In this document: piece after piece, positions 44,876 to 53,695 of the stretch
Numbering within the stretch: the first letter of the stretch is position 1
Layout of the letters: each line of letters starts with the position of its first letter
DNA from: Algibacter_G agarivorans
Lineage (GTDB): Bacteria; Bacteroidota; Bacteroidia; Flavobacteriales; Flavobacteriaceae
Assembly: GCF_039543245.1 (NCBI RefSeq)
Contig: NZ_BAABJJ010000044.1
Coordinates: 239,488 to 303,487 of the forward strand
Direction of reading: 5' to 3'
DNA: 64,000 nt
Program-made: the position numbers and the translations under genes
Notes under the pieces: model-generated
Database searches by the model: none
What the model saw: only the letters and a program-made list of their open reading frames with translations
What the model was told of the DNA's origin: nothing

Positions 44876-45097
44876 ATGAAAAAACTACTCATAGCACCGT
44901 TTTTGTTTTTGATAAAAGTGTACCAAACACTTATATCACCACTAACACCTGCAACTTGTAGATTTCAGCCTACTTGTTCACACTACTCTAAAGAAGCATT
45001 ACAAAAGCACGGATTATTTAAAGGTGGATGGTTTGCTATAAAGCGGATTTTTAGTTGTCATCCCTGGGGTGGTTCTGGTTATGATCCTGTGCCCTAA
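44876..45097 (+). CDS. yidD: membrane protein insertion efficiency factor
   Basis: The 73-residue protein has an N-terminal amphipathic/hydrophobic segment and the family signature CRFQPTCSHYSKEALQKHG ... CHPWGGSGYDPVP. YidD helps YidC insert membrane proteins and sits at the inner membrane. The start codon is the ATG right after a REP-like palindrome, so the repeat provides the leader. It is a single gene here; the usual neighbours rnpA and yidC are absent. Confidence 0.95.
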   Translation: MKKLLIAPFLFLIKVYQTLISPLTPATCRFQPTCSHYSKEALQKHGLFKGGWFAIKRIFSCHPWGGSGYDPVP

Positions 45098-45288
45098 AGT
45101 TTATTATACAACCTTTATTACAACTAAAAACTTAAAAAAAAGCAATTTTTTGAATGTTTCTTTTTAGAGGCTGATTTGGGTGCTTACTTTATGTTTCACT
45201 CAAAAAATGCTTTTAACATTTTATTTTTGGTTGTTAACAAATATATATAAAAATATCTACGAAATGCAAATAATATCGACAAAATACA

Positions 45289-46749
45289 TTATTTATTAGG
45301 TATCGCCTTCAAAATCTCCAATACAAAGGTCCAATATTTTTGAACAGAAGAAATTTGAGCACGTTCATCCGGAGAGTGCGCACCTTTAATGTTTGGACCA
45401 AAACTAATCATATCCATGTCTGGGTAATTTTGTCCAAGAATACCACATTCTAATCCAGCATGACAAGCAGCTACATGTGGTTTTTCGCCGTTTAAATCTT
45501 CGTAAAGTTTGGTCATGACTTTTAAAATGGCTGAATTCATATTGGGTGTCCATCCAGGATAATCTCCTGAACATTCAACCTCACAACCAGTTAATTCAAA
45601 GGCGGCACGCAACGTATTAGCCAAATCCATTTTTGCACTCTCTACTGAAGAACGCGTTAAACAAGCTATTTTGATATTGCCATCTTTTATAATAACTCTA
45701 GCAATATTGTTTGAGGTTTCTACCAAATCTGGAATATCGGCGCTCATTCGGTACACACCGTTCCAAGCTGCATAAATTGCTCTTGTTAACCCTTCTTGAA
45801 CTCCTAAATCCATAATTTTATTAGGTGTATCTATTTTAGAAACACTAATTTCTAAATCGGGCTCCATGGTTTTAAGTTCCTTTTTTATTGCATTAGACAT
45901 TAATGCCATTTCTAATAAAAAAGCATCTTCATGAACAGCATCAATAGCCACAATAGCATTACTTTCTCTTGGAATAGCATTGCGCAAACTGCCACCATCT
46001 ATTTCAGAAATTCGCAATCCGAAGTTTTCAAAACCATCAAACAACACACGGTTCAAAATTTTATTGGCATTACCCAAACCTTCGTGAATTTGCATGCCTG
46101 AGTGTCCGCCTTGCAATCCTTTTACCGAAATTTTATACCCTATTTTAAATTCTGGTGTTTCTTCCTCAGTGTAAGTTCTTGTTGCGGTAACATCAACACC
46201 CCCTGCGCAGCCTACTCCTATTTCATCGTCTTCTTCAGTATCTAAATTCAACAAAATACCACCAGAAAGCAATCCGCCTTTTAAGCCCATGGCGCCTGTC
46301 ATTCCTGTTTCTTCATCTATGGTAAATAAGGCTTCAATTGCTGGATGTGGAATATCTGTACTTTCTAAAATGGCCATAATTGTTGCAACGCCCAAACCAT
46401 TATCTGCTCCAAGGGTTGTTCCTTTAGCTTTTACCCAATCGCCTTTAACATACATCTCAATACCTTGGGTGTCGAAATCGAAATCTGTATCGCCATTTTT
46501 TTGATGTACCATATCTAAATGCGATTGCATAACTACGGTGGTTCTGTTTTCCATTCCCGGAGTTGCTGGCTTTTTAATAATGACGTTTCCTACTTCATCC
46601 TCAATAGTCTCTAAGCCTAGTTTATTACCAAAATCTTTCATAAAAGCAATAACACGTTCTTCTTTTTTTGATGGACGAGGTACGGCATTTAAATCGGCAA
46701 ACTTATTCCAAAGGGCTTGCGGTTGTAGTTGTCTTATTTCTGAGTTCAT
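45289..46749 (-). CDS. pepD: aminoacyl-histidine dipeptidase (peptidase D, M20 family)
   Basis: The 486-residue cytoplasmic enzyme hydrolyses Xaa-His dipeptides. M20 metal motifs are QSHLDMVHQ (about 80), LGADNGLG (about 115), the catalytic TIDEETGM (about 147) and NLDTEEDDE (about 170). The C-terminal ligand is in GAHSPDERA. Two zinc ions are expected. No signal peptide is present. It stands alone, with intergenic repeat elements upstream. Confidence 0.93.
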   Translation of the reverse strand: MNSEIRQLQPQALWNKFADLNAVPRPSKKEERVIAFMKDFGNKLGLETIEDEVGNVIIKKPATPGMENRTTVVMQSHLDMVHQKNGDTDFDFDTQGIEMYVKGDWVKAKGTTLGADNGLGVATIMAILESTDIPHPAIEALFTIDEETGMTGAMGLKGGLLSGGILLNLDTEEDDEIGVGCAGGVDVTATRTYTEEETPEFKIGYKISVKGLQGGHSGMQIHEGLGNANKILNRVLFDGFENFGLRISEIDGGSLRNAIPRESNAIVAIDAVHEDAFLLEMALMSNAIKKELKTMEPDLEISVSKIDTPNKIMDLGVQEGLTRAIYAAWNGVYRMSADIPDLVETSNNIARVIIKDGNIKIACLTRSSVESAKMDLANTLRAAFELTGCEVECSGDYPGWTPNMNSAILKVMTKLYEDLNGEKPHVAACHAGLECGILGQNYPDMDMISFGPNIKGAHSPDERAQISSVQKYWTFVLEILKAIPNK

Positions 46750-46797
46750 ATTAGCGTTTTTTACAGATGCTAAGATAATAAAGAATTTGTGTTTTAG

Positions 46798-47020
46798 ATT
46801 CCCGTCTTCACGGGAATGACAATTTAAAATGATACCTCAAGACAATCGTCTTAATGATTTTTTTTGAGCAAATTGATACAGACTTTGGCAGCTACTCCTG
46901 ATTGAAGTGGCATCCTTTTTAAAAAAGACTAACTTAGATTTAGGTAAGAACAAAATATTGACAGATTGCCACGTCGCTCACTCCTCGCAATGACCTTTTA
47001 AAAAGATATAACGGAAAGCA
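46798..47020. repeat. repeat-rich intergenic region upstream of pepD
   Basis: The REP-like palindrome TTCCCGTCTTCACGGGAA lies at 46799-46816. A second block (about 46911-47020) begins CATCCTTTTT and contains CAGATTGCCACGTCGCTCAC with GCAATGACC, closely matching 49690-49785. The rest of the 330-base gap up to the DUF3810 gene has only a -7 box (TACTTTTG, 47070-47077). Confidence 0.7.
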
Positions 47021-47069
47021 GGAAGAAACCTTATTAAAAATGCAACTACCATAGGGTACAAATTTTTAT

Positions 47070-47077
47070 TACTTTTG
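47070..47077 (+). promoter_or_regulatory. -7 box TACTTTTG abutting a start codon
   Basis: It matches TAnnTTTG and ends four bases before the ATG at 47082, the third such case in the window with guaA and the gene at 850-1272. Confidence 0.35.
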
Positions 47078-47081
47078 GTTT

Positions 47082-48149
47082 ATGCTGAAAAACAAAAAAC
47101 TACTCATAGCTTTAAGCTTAATTCCACAATATTTTGTAGTTAAGTTGCTTTCGAATTTCCCCGAATTTGTAGAGCAATATTATAGCAATGGTCTATACCA
47201 ATATATTTCGAAAATCTCTAGGTTTATATTAGGATGGTTACCGTTTTCATTTGGTGATTTGGTATATGTATTAGCTATTATTTATGTGGTGAGATGGTTT
47301 TACCTAAATAGAAAACGCTTACGAAAGGATACCAAAAATTGGGGGATTGATGTACTAGCTACTTTTGCGATTTTTTATTTTGCATTTCATTTCTTGTGGG
47401 GCATGAACTATCATAGATTACCGTTGCATAAAAGTTTAAATATTAAGAATGAATACACCACTGAGCAATTGGTAAAAGTAACAGAAAAGTTGATTAAAAA
47501 ATCGAATAAATTACATGCTGAATTATCAAAAAATGATACTGTTAAAGTGGATTTACCATTCAGCAAATCTGAAATTCTTGATATGGCTCCTATGGGTTAC
47601 GAGAATTTAAAATTGATTTTTAAGCATTTAGATTATCATCCGAAAAGTATAAAAAAATCGTTATTAAGTTACCCGCTCACGTATATGGGATATAGTGGCT
47701 ATTTGAATCCTTTAACAAATGAAGGACAAGTTAATGGTTTGATTCCCGTCTATAAATTCCCTACTACAACCTGCCATGAAATTGCGCATCAATTAGGGTA
47801 TGCTGCTGAAAATGAAGCTAATTTTATTGGTTTTTTGGCTACGACGAACCATGATAATATTTATTTTAAATACTCTGGCTACACCTTTGGATTGCGTTTT
47901 TGTTTAAATGAAATTTACAGACGTGATGAGGCACTATATGATACTATGGTTGAAACGGTAAATAAAGGGATTTTAAAAAACTACAGAGAAGTTCGGGATT
48001 TTTGGGATGTTCACCAAAATCCAACCGAACCTTTATTTAAAGGTTTTTACAATAACTTTTTAAAGGCGAACAAACAAGATAAGGGGATGCAAAGCTATAA
48101 CTATGTGGTAGCGTTATTGGTTAATTATTTTGAAGCTGAGGGTTTTTGA
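47082..48149 (+). CDS. DUF3810 family membrane protein with HExxH motif
   Basis: The 355-residue protein has three N-terminal membrane segments (about 5-22, 45-70 and 85-105) and the DUF3810 landmarks FHFLWGMNYHRLPL and, near 230, HEIAHQLGYAAENEANFIGF, a HExxH...E zinc-protease-like arrangement. It may be a membrane metalloprotease, but its substrate is unknown. It is a single gene. Confidence 0.88.
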   Translation: MLKNKKLLIALSLIPQYFVVKLLSNFPEFVEQYYSNGLYQYISKISRFILGWLPFSFGDLVYVLAIIYVVRWFYLNRKRLRKDTKNWGIDVLATFAIFYFAFHFLWGMNYHRLPLHKSLNIKNEYTTEQLVKVTEKLIKKSNKLHAELSKNDTVKVDLPFSKSEILDMAPMGYENLKLIFKHLDYHPKSIKKSLLSYPLTYMGYSGYLNPLTNEGQVNGLIPVYKFPTTTCHEIAHQLGYAAENEANFIGFLATTNHDNIYFKYSGYTFGLRFCLNEIYRRDEALYDTMVETVNKGILKNYREVRDFWDVHQNPTEPLFKGFYNNFLKANKQDKGMQSYNYVVALLVNYFEAEGF

Positions 48150-48456
48150 TTATACTAAAATTACCTCTTAAAAAGTTGACACGAATTTACCGAATAATTA
48201 CTAATTGTTAATTGGTATTTCTGAACGGAAGTTTACGTAGATTTTCACGCAAAGCGAATACTGAAAAGTTAATGTTTATTTCGCTAAAATACGCAGCGTG
48301 TTTTCATATGAAACTAAACATCTTAATCTTCAACGTGAACAACTGAATACTGAGACTGCGACTGTTAACTTTTTTGTCGCGCAAAGACGCAAAGGCGCAA
48401 AGCTTACTCTTGCTAAACAAAATTAATCTGTGACGAGACCTCCACTGAGACTGTTA
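48150..48456. other. 307-base intergenic region with decayed repeats
   Basis: A CGCAAAGACGCAAAGGCGCA-type repeat sits near 48378-48401, and shorter related pieces (ACGCAAAGCG) near 48248. No coding frame, terminator or promoter is convincing. Confidence 0.5.
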
Positions 48457-48732
48457 CTAAACAATTTCTGCACTTAACCCCGCTTCGAGAAGCATAGAAC
48501 AACGTGGCTTTAAATCGTCATAAAGACCTGTTTTTACGGTACACTTTCCTTTATAATGTACTAGCATAGCACATTGCTCTGCTTGTTCTGCTGTATGGTC
48601 GCAAGCATAAATGAGTGTTTCTATAACGTGGTCGAAGGTGTTGACATCATCGTTGTGCAAAACAATTTCGTTTTGAGTTGAAACTTCTTCTTGAAGTAAT
48701 AATTCTTCGGATGTTTTTTCTCTTGTACTCAT
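48457..48732 (-). CDS. clpS: ATP-dependent Clp protease adaptor
   Basis: The 91-residue protein has the ClpS core IVLHNDDVNTFDHVIETL, the HYKGKC stretch and the C-terminal end AGLSAEIV. ClpS hands N-degron substrates to ClpA/ClpC. The conserved DD of the ligand pocket (NDDVNTF) is present. It lies 64 bases after prmA on the same strand, a common flavobacterial pair; a TTTCCCTTAAGGGAAA palindrome fills that gap. Confidence 0.95.
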   Translation of the reverse strand: MSTREKTSEELLLQEEVSTQNEIVLHNDDVNTFDHVIETLIYACDHTAEQAEQCAMLVHYKGKCTVKTGLYDDLKPRCSMLLEAGLSAEIV

Positions 48733-48796
48733 ATATTATTGTCTTACAGACATTTCCCTTAAGGGAAAGTTGTTGTTTAATAAATTAATTAATGTA

Positions 48797-49633
48797 CTAA
48801 TTTAAAAATTTTAACGACACCCAATTGTTTCTTTCTAATTTTTCTTCAAATTTTAACATATGTTTTTCACATTCAGTTTGAATTAAAAGAATATCATCAT
48901 TATAAAACCCGCTTAAAAACAACATGCCATTTTCATTCAAGCATGAGGCATACGTTTTCATGTCTTGTAAAAGAATGTTACGATTGATATTCGCAATAAT
49001 AACATCATATTTTTTACCTTTTAAAACACTGGCATCTCCTTCAATAACGGTAATGTTTCCACAATTATTACGTTCTACATTCTCCAGACTATTAAGGTAG
49101 CACCAATTATCATAATCTACCGCATCCAATAATTTTGCGCCTTTTAGTTCTGCAAGAATAGCAAGAACACCTGTACCGCAGCCCATATCTAAAACCGACT
49201 TATTATTAAAATCATTCTTTAAAATATGCTGAATCATCATGTGTGTAGTTTCATGATGTCCTGTACCAAAGCTCATTTTTGGTTCAATTACGATATCGTA
49301 TGTGGTATTTTGTTTTTCATGAAACGGCGCACGTACAGAACATGCATCATCAACAATAATGGGATTGAAATTCTTTTCCCATTCTTCGTTCCAATTGGTT
49401 TGCTCAATTTCGTTGAATTCGAAAGTAATTTCAAATTCATCGGAATTCAATATTTGAATATCTTCTAAAATGTAAGCATGCCATGCTTCCTTTTGAATAT
49501 AAGCCGTAGCACCTGCTTCTGTTTCTACAAAACTTTCAAAACCTGCATAACCTAGTTCTGCAATTAGGATTTCTACTCCAGGTTGTAATGGAGATATTTT
49601 GAAGTGGTACCCTATATAAATTGTGTTTGACAT
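48797..49633 (-). CDS. prmA: ribosomal protein L11 methyltransferase
   Basis: The 278-residue SAM-dependent enzyme methylates ribosomal protein L11. It has an N-terminal substrate domain and the SAM motif VLDMGCGTGVLAILAELKGA (about 157-176), preceded by GTGHHETTHMM and followed by VIIANINRNILLQD (NxxR). The length is typical. It is co-directional with clpS. Confidence 0.94.
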   Translation of the reverse strand: MSNTIYIGYHFKISPLQPGVEILIAELGYAGFESFVETEAGATAYIQKEAWHAYILEDIQILNSDEFEITFEFNEIEQTNWNEEWEKNFNPIIVDDACSVRAPFHEKQNTTYDIVIEPKMSFGTGHHETTHMMIQHILKNDFNNKSVLDMGCGTGVLAILAELKGAKLLDAVDYDNWCYLNSLENVERNNCGNITVIEGDASVLKGKKYDVIIANINRNILLQDMKTYASCLNENGMLFLSGFYNDDILLIQTECEKHMLKFEEKLERNNWVSLKFLN

Positions 49634-49662
49634 TTTGATTTATGACAGTTTTTAGCGGATAA

Positions 49663-49835
49663 ACCCGCGTTAGCGATTGTAGCGGAAATCCTTTTTAAAA
49701 TATAGACATGTTAAAACACAAATTTAGAATTAAGTATTTGGCAGATTGCCACGTCGTTAGTCCTAGCAATGACATTTTAAAAAGATTGGAGAGTAAAGCG
49801 CGACCCCGAATTTTCTTCGGGATAACGCCCAAAAT
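49663..49835. repeat. long intergenic repeat copy (GCGTTAGCGATT ... GGGATAACGCCC)
   Basis: It begins ACCCGCGTTAGCGATTGTAG, continues GCGGAAATCCTTTTT, contains GCAGATTGCCACGTCGTTAG with GCAATGAC, and ends CGACCCCGAA..TTCGGGATAACGCCC. It has both ends of a family seen in parts at 11834, 46911, 59401 and 60445-60643. It fills the gap between prmA and tpiA. Confidence 0.75.
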
Positions 49836-49859
49836 AATTTTATTTAAAATATGTTTTAC

Positions 49860-50609
49860 TTAAAATGCATTTACAATAGCGAAAAAGTCGTCTGCATTAA
49901 GTGCAGCTCCACCAATTAGCCCACCATCTACATCTGGCTTAGAAAAGATTTCTTCAGCATTTGCTGGCTTAACACTTCCTCCATAAAGAATTGAAACTTC
50001 ATCAGCAACATCATTTCCGTATTTGTCAGCTAAAGTTTTTCTGATAAATGCATGCATATCTTGTGCTTGCTCTGGACTTGCAGTTTCGCCAGTACCAATA
50101 GCCCAAACAGGCTCGTAAGCCAATACAATATCTTGAAACGCAGCAGCCCCTAAATGAAATAATCCATTTTTAATTTGATTTCCAACTACAGTTTCTTCGT
50201 TACCTGATTTTCTATCTGCTAATTCTTCACCAAAACAGAAAATAACACGCATCCCTTTTGCCAAAGCAGCATCTACTTTTTTAGCAAGTAATTCATCAGT
50301 TTCGTTAAAATACTCACGACGCTCGCTATGTCCTAAAATAACCGTATTCACTCCAATACTTTTTAACATGCTTGCACTAATCTCACCTGTATAAGCTCCA
50401 TTTTCAGCAAAATGCATGTTTTGTGCCACAACCTCGATAGTTGAATTTTCTAATGCTTTATTTGCTTGATATAAGTTGGTAAACGTTGGCGCTACCATAA
50501 CCTCAGCATCTGTTGTTTTTGTTTGTGCTTTTAATTTTGAGATTAACGCTTCAGTCTGTGCTAAATCGTTATTCATTTTCCAATTTCCGGCTACTATTTG
50601 TTTTCTCAT
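49860..50609 (-). CDS. tpiA: triose-phosphate isomerase
   Basis: The 249-residue glycolytic enzyme interconverts DHAP and glyceraldehyde-3-phosphate. GNWKMN (8-13), the catalytic histidine in ILGHSERR, the catalytic glutamate in AYEPVWAIGTG and the phosphate loop SILYGGSV are all present. The length is normal. It follows the TlpA-like gene by 80 bases on the same strand. Confidence 0.97.
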   Translation of the reverse strand: MRKQIVAGNWKMNNDLAQTEALISKLKAQTKTTDAEVMVAPTFTNLYQANKALENSTIEVVAQNMHFAENGAYTGEISASMLKSIGVNTVILGHSERREYFNETDELLAKKVDAALAKGMRVIFCFGEELADRKSGNEETVVGNQIKNGLFHLGAAAFQDIVLAYEPVWAIGTGETASPEQAQDMHAFIRKTLADKYGNDVADEVSILYGGSVKPANAEEIFSKPDVDGGLIGGAALNADDFFAIVNAF

Positions 50610-50689
50610 AATATTGTGCGAACCTCATAAAAAGAGAGGGATATATTTATTTATAAATTAATTTTTCTTGTTTTGACACACAAAAATAG

Positions 50690-51181
50690 TTAATTTTTTA
50701 ATGCTTCTATTAACTTATTGTCATCAGCTTCAATAACATCAAATACAACGATTTCGCCAGCTTCATTTATGACCATATATCTAGGAATCCAGCTAATATT
50801 TACAAAATCTGCGAAATCGCAATTCTTAGCAGATGGCATAAAGTAATGCTCACCTTGTATATCGTATTTTTTGATGCCTCTAATCCAAGTGCTATGTGTC
50901 CTATCTAAAGACATAAAAATATAGGCAGCATCTTTATATTCTTGTTGTAATGCTTTTACTTTAGGCATGCCTTTTATACAATCGCCACACCAAGATGCCC
51001 AAATATCTATAACTATTGTTTTACCTTTTTGAGCTTCTAAAATGTCTTTAAATGATATGCTATCACCATTTAAGGTTTCAAATACATCATTTAAAGCGGC
51101 CTCTGAAAATTGGGTTGGGGTTTCCTTAGTACAGCTAAATATTGTTATTAATAATATTAGTATATATTTTATTTTTTTCAT
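50690..51181 (-). CDS. TlpA-like thioredoxin-fold lipoprotein
   Basis: The 163-residue protein has a lipoprotein signal (lipobox IFSC, Cys at 17) and a thioredoxin-like domain with the redox pair WCGDC (about 69-73), preceded by VIDIWASWC. It should reduce or isomerise disulphides in the periplasm, attached to a membrane. The position of the cis-proline (SWIPRY) is kept. It lies between the permease gene and tpiA. Confidence 0.88.
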   Translation of the reverse strand: MKKIKYILILLITIFSCTKETPTQFSEAALNDVFETLNGDSISFKDILEAQKGKTIVIDIWASWCGDCIKGMPKVKALQQEYKDAAYIFMSLDRTHSTWIRGIKKYDIQGEHYFMPSAKNCDFADFVNISWIPRYMVINEAGEIVVFDVIEADDNKLIEALKN

Positions 51182-51229
51182 GCGCTATTTTCAATTTGAA
51201 AGATTTCCCTTTTCCAGGAAACAAAAAAA

Positions 51230-52306
51230 TTATTCTAATTTGACTTTTGGGTCTAACCAAACATAAATTAAGTCGACAAAAATGTTTATAATTACAAACA
51301 TGGTTGCTATTATTAAAACAGCCCCCATAATTACAGGCAAATCTAAGGTATTCAATGCATTTACGATTTCTTTTCCTAAGCCATTCCAGCCAAAAATATA
51401 TTCTACAAATACGGCTCCTGCCAACATAGATGCAAACCAACCAGAAATAGCCGTAACTACTGGATTCAAGGCGTTTTTAACGGCGTGCTTTTTAATAATT
51501 TGAAATTCGCTCAAGCCCTTTGCTCTTGCTGTTCTTATATAATCCTGATTAAAAACTTCTAATAGACTATTGCGCATTAATTGAATGACTACAGCCAACG
51601 GACGAATGCCCAATACAATGGCGGGCAATATTAAATTTTTCCATTTAATATGCATGGCTTCACCAAAATCATCAAGTTCATAAAGACTGCCTGTCATTTC
51701 TAAGTTTGTATATTCATGAAGTAAATACCCAAAGAACCATGCAAATAAAATGGCACTAAAAAACGATGGAATACTCATGCCAAACGTACTGAATATCTGA
51801 ATGGTTTTATCTAGCCATCTATCTTTATACAATGCTGAAACGATGCCTAAAAGCACCCCTAAAATCATAGCGATAATTATAGCGGTAACTGCAAGTACAA
51901 ATGTATTTGGAAGCGTTTCTGCTAAAACTTGGCTTACTTTTTTTCCTTGTTTTGCAAATGACTCCCTTAAATAAGGAAACTTTAAAACGGCTATTGTTTT
52001 TCCTATGGAAAATAATTTGGTTGCTGAATATTTATTTTGACTTAAAAATGTATAATCTTGTGAACTATTGGAGTGAAATGAAATTGGAGATAAATCATTT
52101 AGATAATACAAATACTGGGTACTTATGGGTTTATCAAAACCGTATTTCTGCTTAACCAGAGCTAGTTGTTCACTATCTTCATTTTGTCCCATCATCATTT
52201 GGGCAGGGTCTCCCGGGAGGACACTAAACAATAAGAAAATAACAGTTACTACTCCAAATAGTGTGAGTAAAGCATAGAAAATTTTATTTAGTAGATAATT
52301 AATCAG
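51230..52306 (-). CDS. ABC transporter permease, DppB/OppB type, uncertain start
   Basis: The protein has the six membrane segments of the peptide/nickel permease family and the EAA loop DYIRTARAKGLSEFQIIKKH (about 250 from this start). Homologues begin just before a first membrane helix, and that helix is encoded here (INYLLNKIFYALLTLFGVVT). Yet no ATG is in frame before it: a TTG at 52231 would cut the helix, so I use the CTG at 52306. A repeat lies directly upstream and may have removed the original start. The partner permease, ATPase and binding-protein genes are not adjacent. A peptide-import role follows from the family. Confidence 0.7.
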   Translation of the reverse strand: MINYLLNKIFYALLTLFGVVTVIFLLFSVLPGDPAQMMMGQNEDSEQLALVKQKYGFDKPISTQYLYYLNDLSPISFHSNSSQDYTFLSQNKYSATKLFSIGKTIAVLKFPYLRESFAKQGKKVSQVLAETLPNTFVLAVTAIIIAMILGVLLGIVSALYKDRWLDKTIQIFSTFGMSIPSFFSAILFAWFFGYLLHEYTNLEMTGSLYELDDFGEAMHIKWKNLILPAIVLGIRPLAVVIQLMRNSLLEVFNQDYIRTARAKGLSEFQIIKKHAVKNALNPVVTAISGWFASMLAGAVFVEYIFGWNGLGKEIVNALNTLDLPVIMGAVLIIATMFVIINIFVDLIYVWLDPKVKLE

Positions 52307-52316
52307 TTGTTGAGCT

Positions 52317-52355
52317 GTTTGTTGTTAAGTTGACACGTCCCGATAGCTATTGGGA
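52317..52355. repeat. GTTGTTAAGTTG repeat copy and TCCCGATAGCTATTGGGA palindrome
   Basis: The first part (52317-52332) matches the repeat around the four-helix-bundle gene. The second (52338-52355) is a near-perfect palindrome that recurs at 60548-60565. Both lie just upstream of the uncertain permease start. Confidence 0.65.
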
Positions 52356-52384
52356 TTACCAATTAATTCGATATAAATTATTAA

Positions 52385-53695
52385 TTATTTATCCTTTAAT
52401 TTTACTTGAATTATTCCTGTATAAATAGTGTCTTTTTCTATATTTAATGCTTCTATCTGAATAGAATCCTTAATAACATTAACACTTTCAATTTTCGATG
52501 AGTCTAAAGCTTCAACGTCCTTTTTAGTTGAAGGTACATCATTAATAAAATAAGCAATTATATCTTCCACTTCCTTTGGTTCTGCTTTTCTTTCAACTTT
52601 AGGCAAATCCAAATCATCAATATCGTTCCAATGTACCTTTTGTTTTACAGTCCCTTTGTCCAATTCTAATATTCCTGGATTAGAGCGAACGACTGTTTTA
52701 AGGGCTTTTTCATCACATAAATACCAATCAAAATTAATATCGTAAGCGTCATTGATACGCTGTTTTGCTTCTTCTCCCGATGCGGTTAACCCAATAATTT
52801 TATAACCTTTATTTCTAGCTTCAACTTGCAATGCCTTTAACTTTAAAGCACCGTCTCTTTCCATTTTCTCTAAACTATATGATATTATTACAATAAGATT
52901 ATCTTCAGCTAAAAATTGCTCAGTTAGGTTTTTATCTTCGGTTTCTATCGAAAAATCTACAACTGGTGGCTGATAGCCTTCTTGAATAACCTTAGTATCT
53001 ACACTTATAAAATCACCTTCAACTTCAGGATAAGAACCATTGGTAGTAATGACTTTCTCTTGCCCATTCAACTTGAATTTCCAATAATATTCAACAATTG
53101 GTTTTTGAGCATCTTCTGGCACACTCATACCTTTCTTAATATTATTTCCAATCTTATATGCTCTAAAATCGATTACAGGTAAATGCATCAACACATGATA
53201 GCCAAACCACAAACTAATTACAAAACCCAATAATCCCAAAACGGTTGTTGGCAATTTACCATATAATGGTTTAATATGTTTTACTCCAATAAATAGAATA
53301 ATGATCAACACTAAAAGCACGACATCTTTCCAAAATGTTTCCCAAGGTTTTAGTTTTAAAAAATCGCCAAAACAGCCACAATCTTTTACTTTTTCGAAAT
53401 AAGCGGCATAAAAAGTTAAAAATGTAAAGAATACAATCATGCCCAATAAACTCCAAACCGTGAATTTTGGTTTATAGCCAATAAGCAAGAATATGCCTAA
53501 AACGACTTCGAAAACGACCACTAAAACCGAAATCATTAAAGCATAAGGTTCTAAAAAAGGAATATTTAAAACGTCTGGACTAAAATATTCTTGTAATTTA
53601 TATGAAAATCCTAAAGGATCATTTAGCTTAATGAATCCAGAGAAGATGAATAATGCACCAACTAATAGCCTTGATATGTTTACTAATAATTTCAT
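52385..53695 (-). CDS. BT_3928-family membrane protein with DoxX-like domain
   Basis: The 436-residue protein has an N-terminal DoxX/MauE-like four-helix membrane domain (about 5-155, with FIFSGFIKLNDPLGF and DCGCFGDF) and a C-terminal domain (about 235-375) of thioredoxin-like character (VIISYSLEKMERD). Such proteins may act in redox chemistry at the membrane. The CGCFGD motif is conserved in the family. Its ATG overlaps the DUF1599 stop (ATGA), so the two are translationally coupled. Confidence 0.87.
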   Translation of the reverse strand: MKLLVNISRLLVGALFIFSGFIKLNDPLGFSYKLQEYFSPDVLNIPFLEPYALMISVLVVVFEVVLGIFLLIGYKPKFTVWSLLGMIVFFTFLTFYAAYFEKVKDCGCFGDFLKLKPWETFWKDVVLLVLIIILFIGVKHIKPLYGKLPTTVLGLLGFVISLWFGYHVLMHLPVIDFRAYKIGNNIKKGMSVPEDAQKPIVEYYWKFKLNGQEKVITTNGSYPEVEGDFISVDTKVIQEGYQPPVVDFSIETEDKNLTEQFLAEDNLIVIISYSLEKMERDGALKLKALQVEARNKGYKIIGLTASGEEAKQRINDAYDINFDWYLCDEKALKTVVRSNPGILELDKGTVKQKVHWNDIDDLDLPKVERKAEPKEVEDIIAYFINDVPSTKKDVEALDSSKIESVNVIKDSIQIEALNIEKDTIYTGIIQVKLKDK

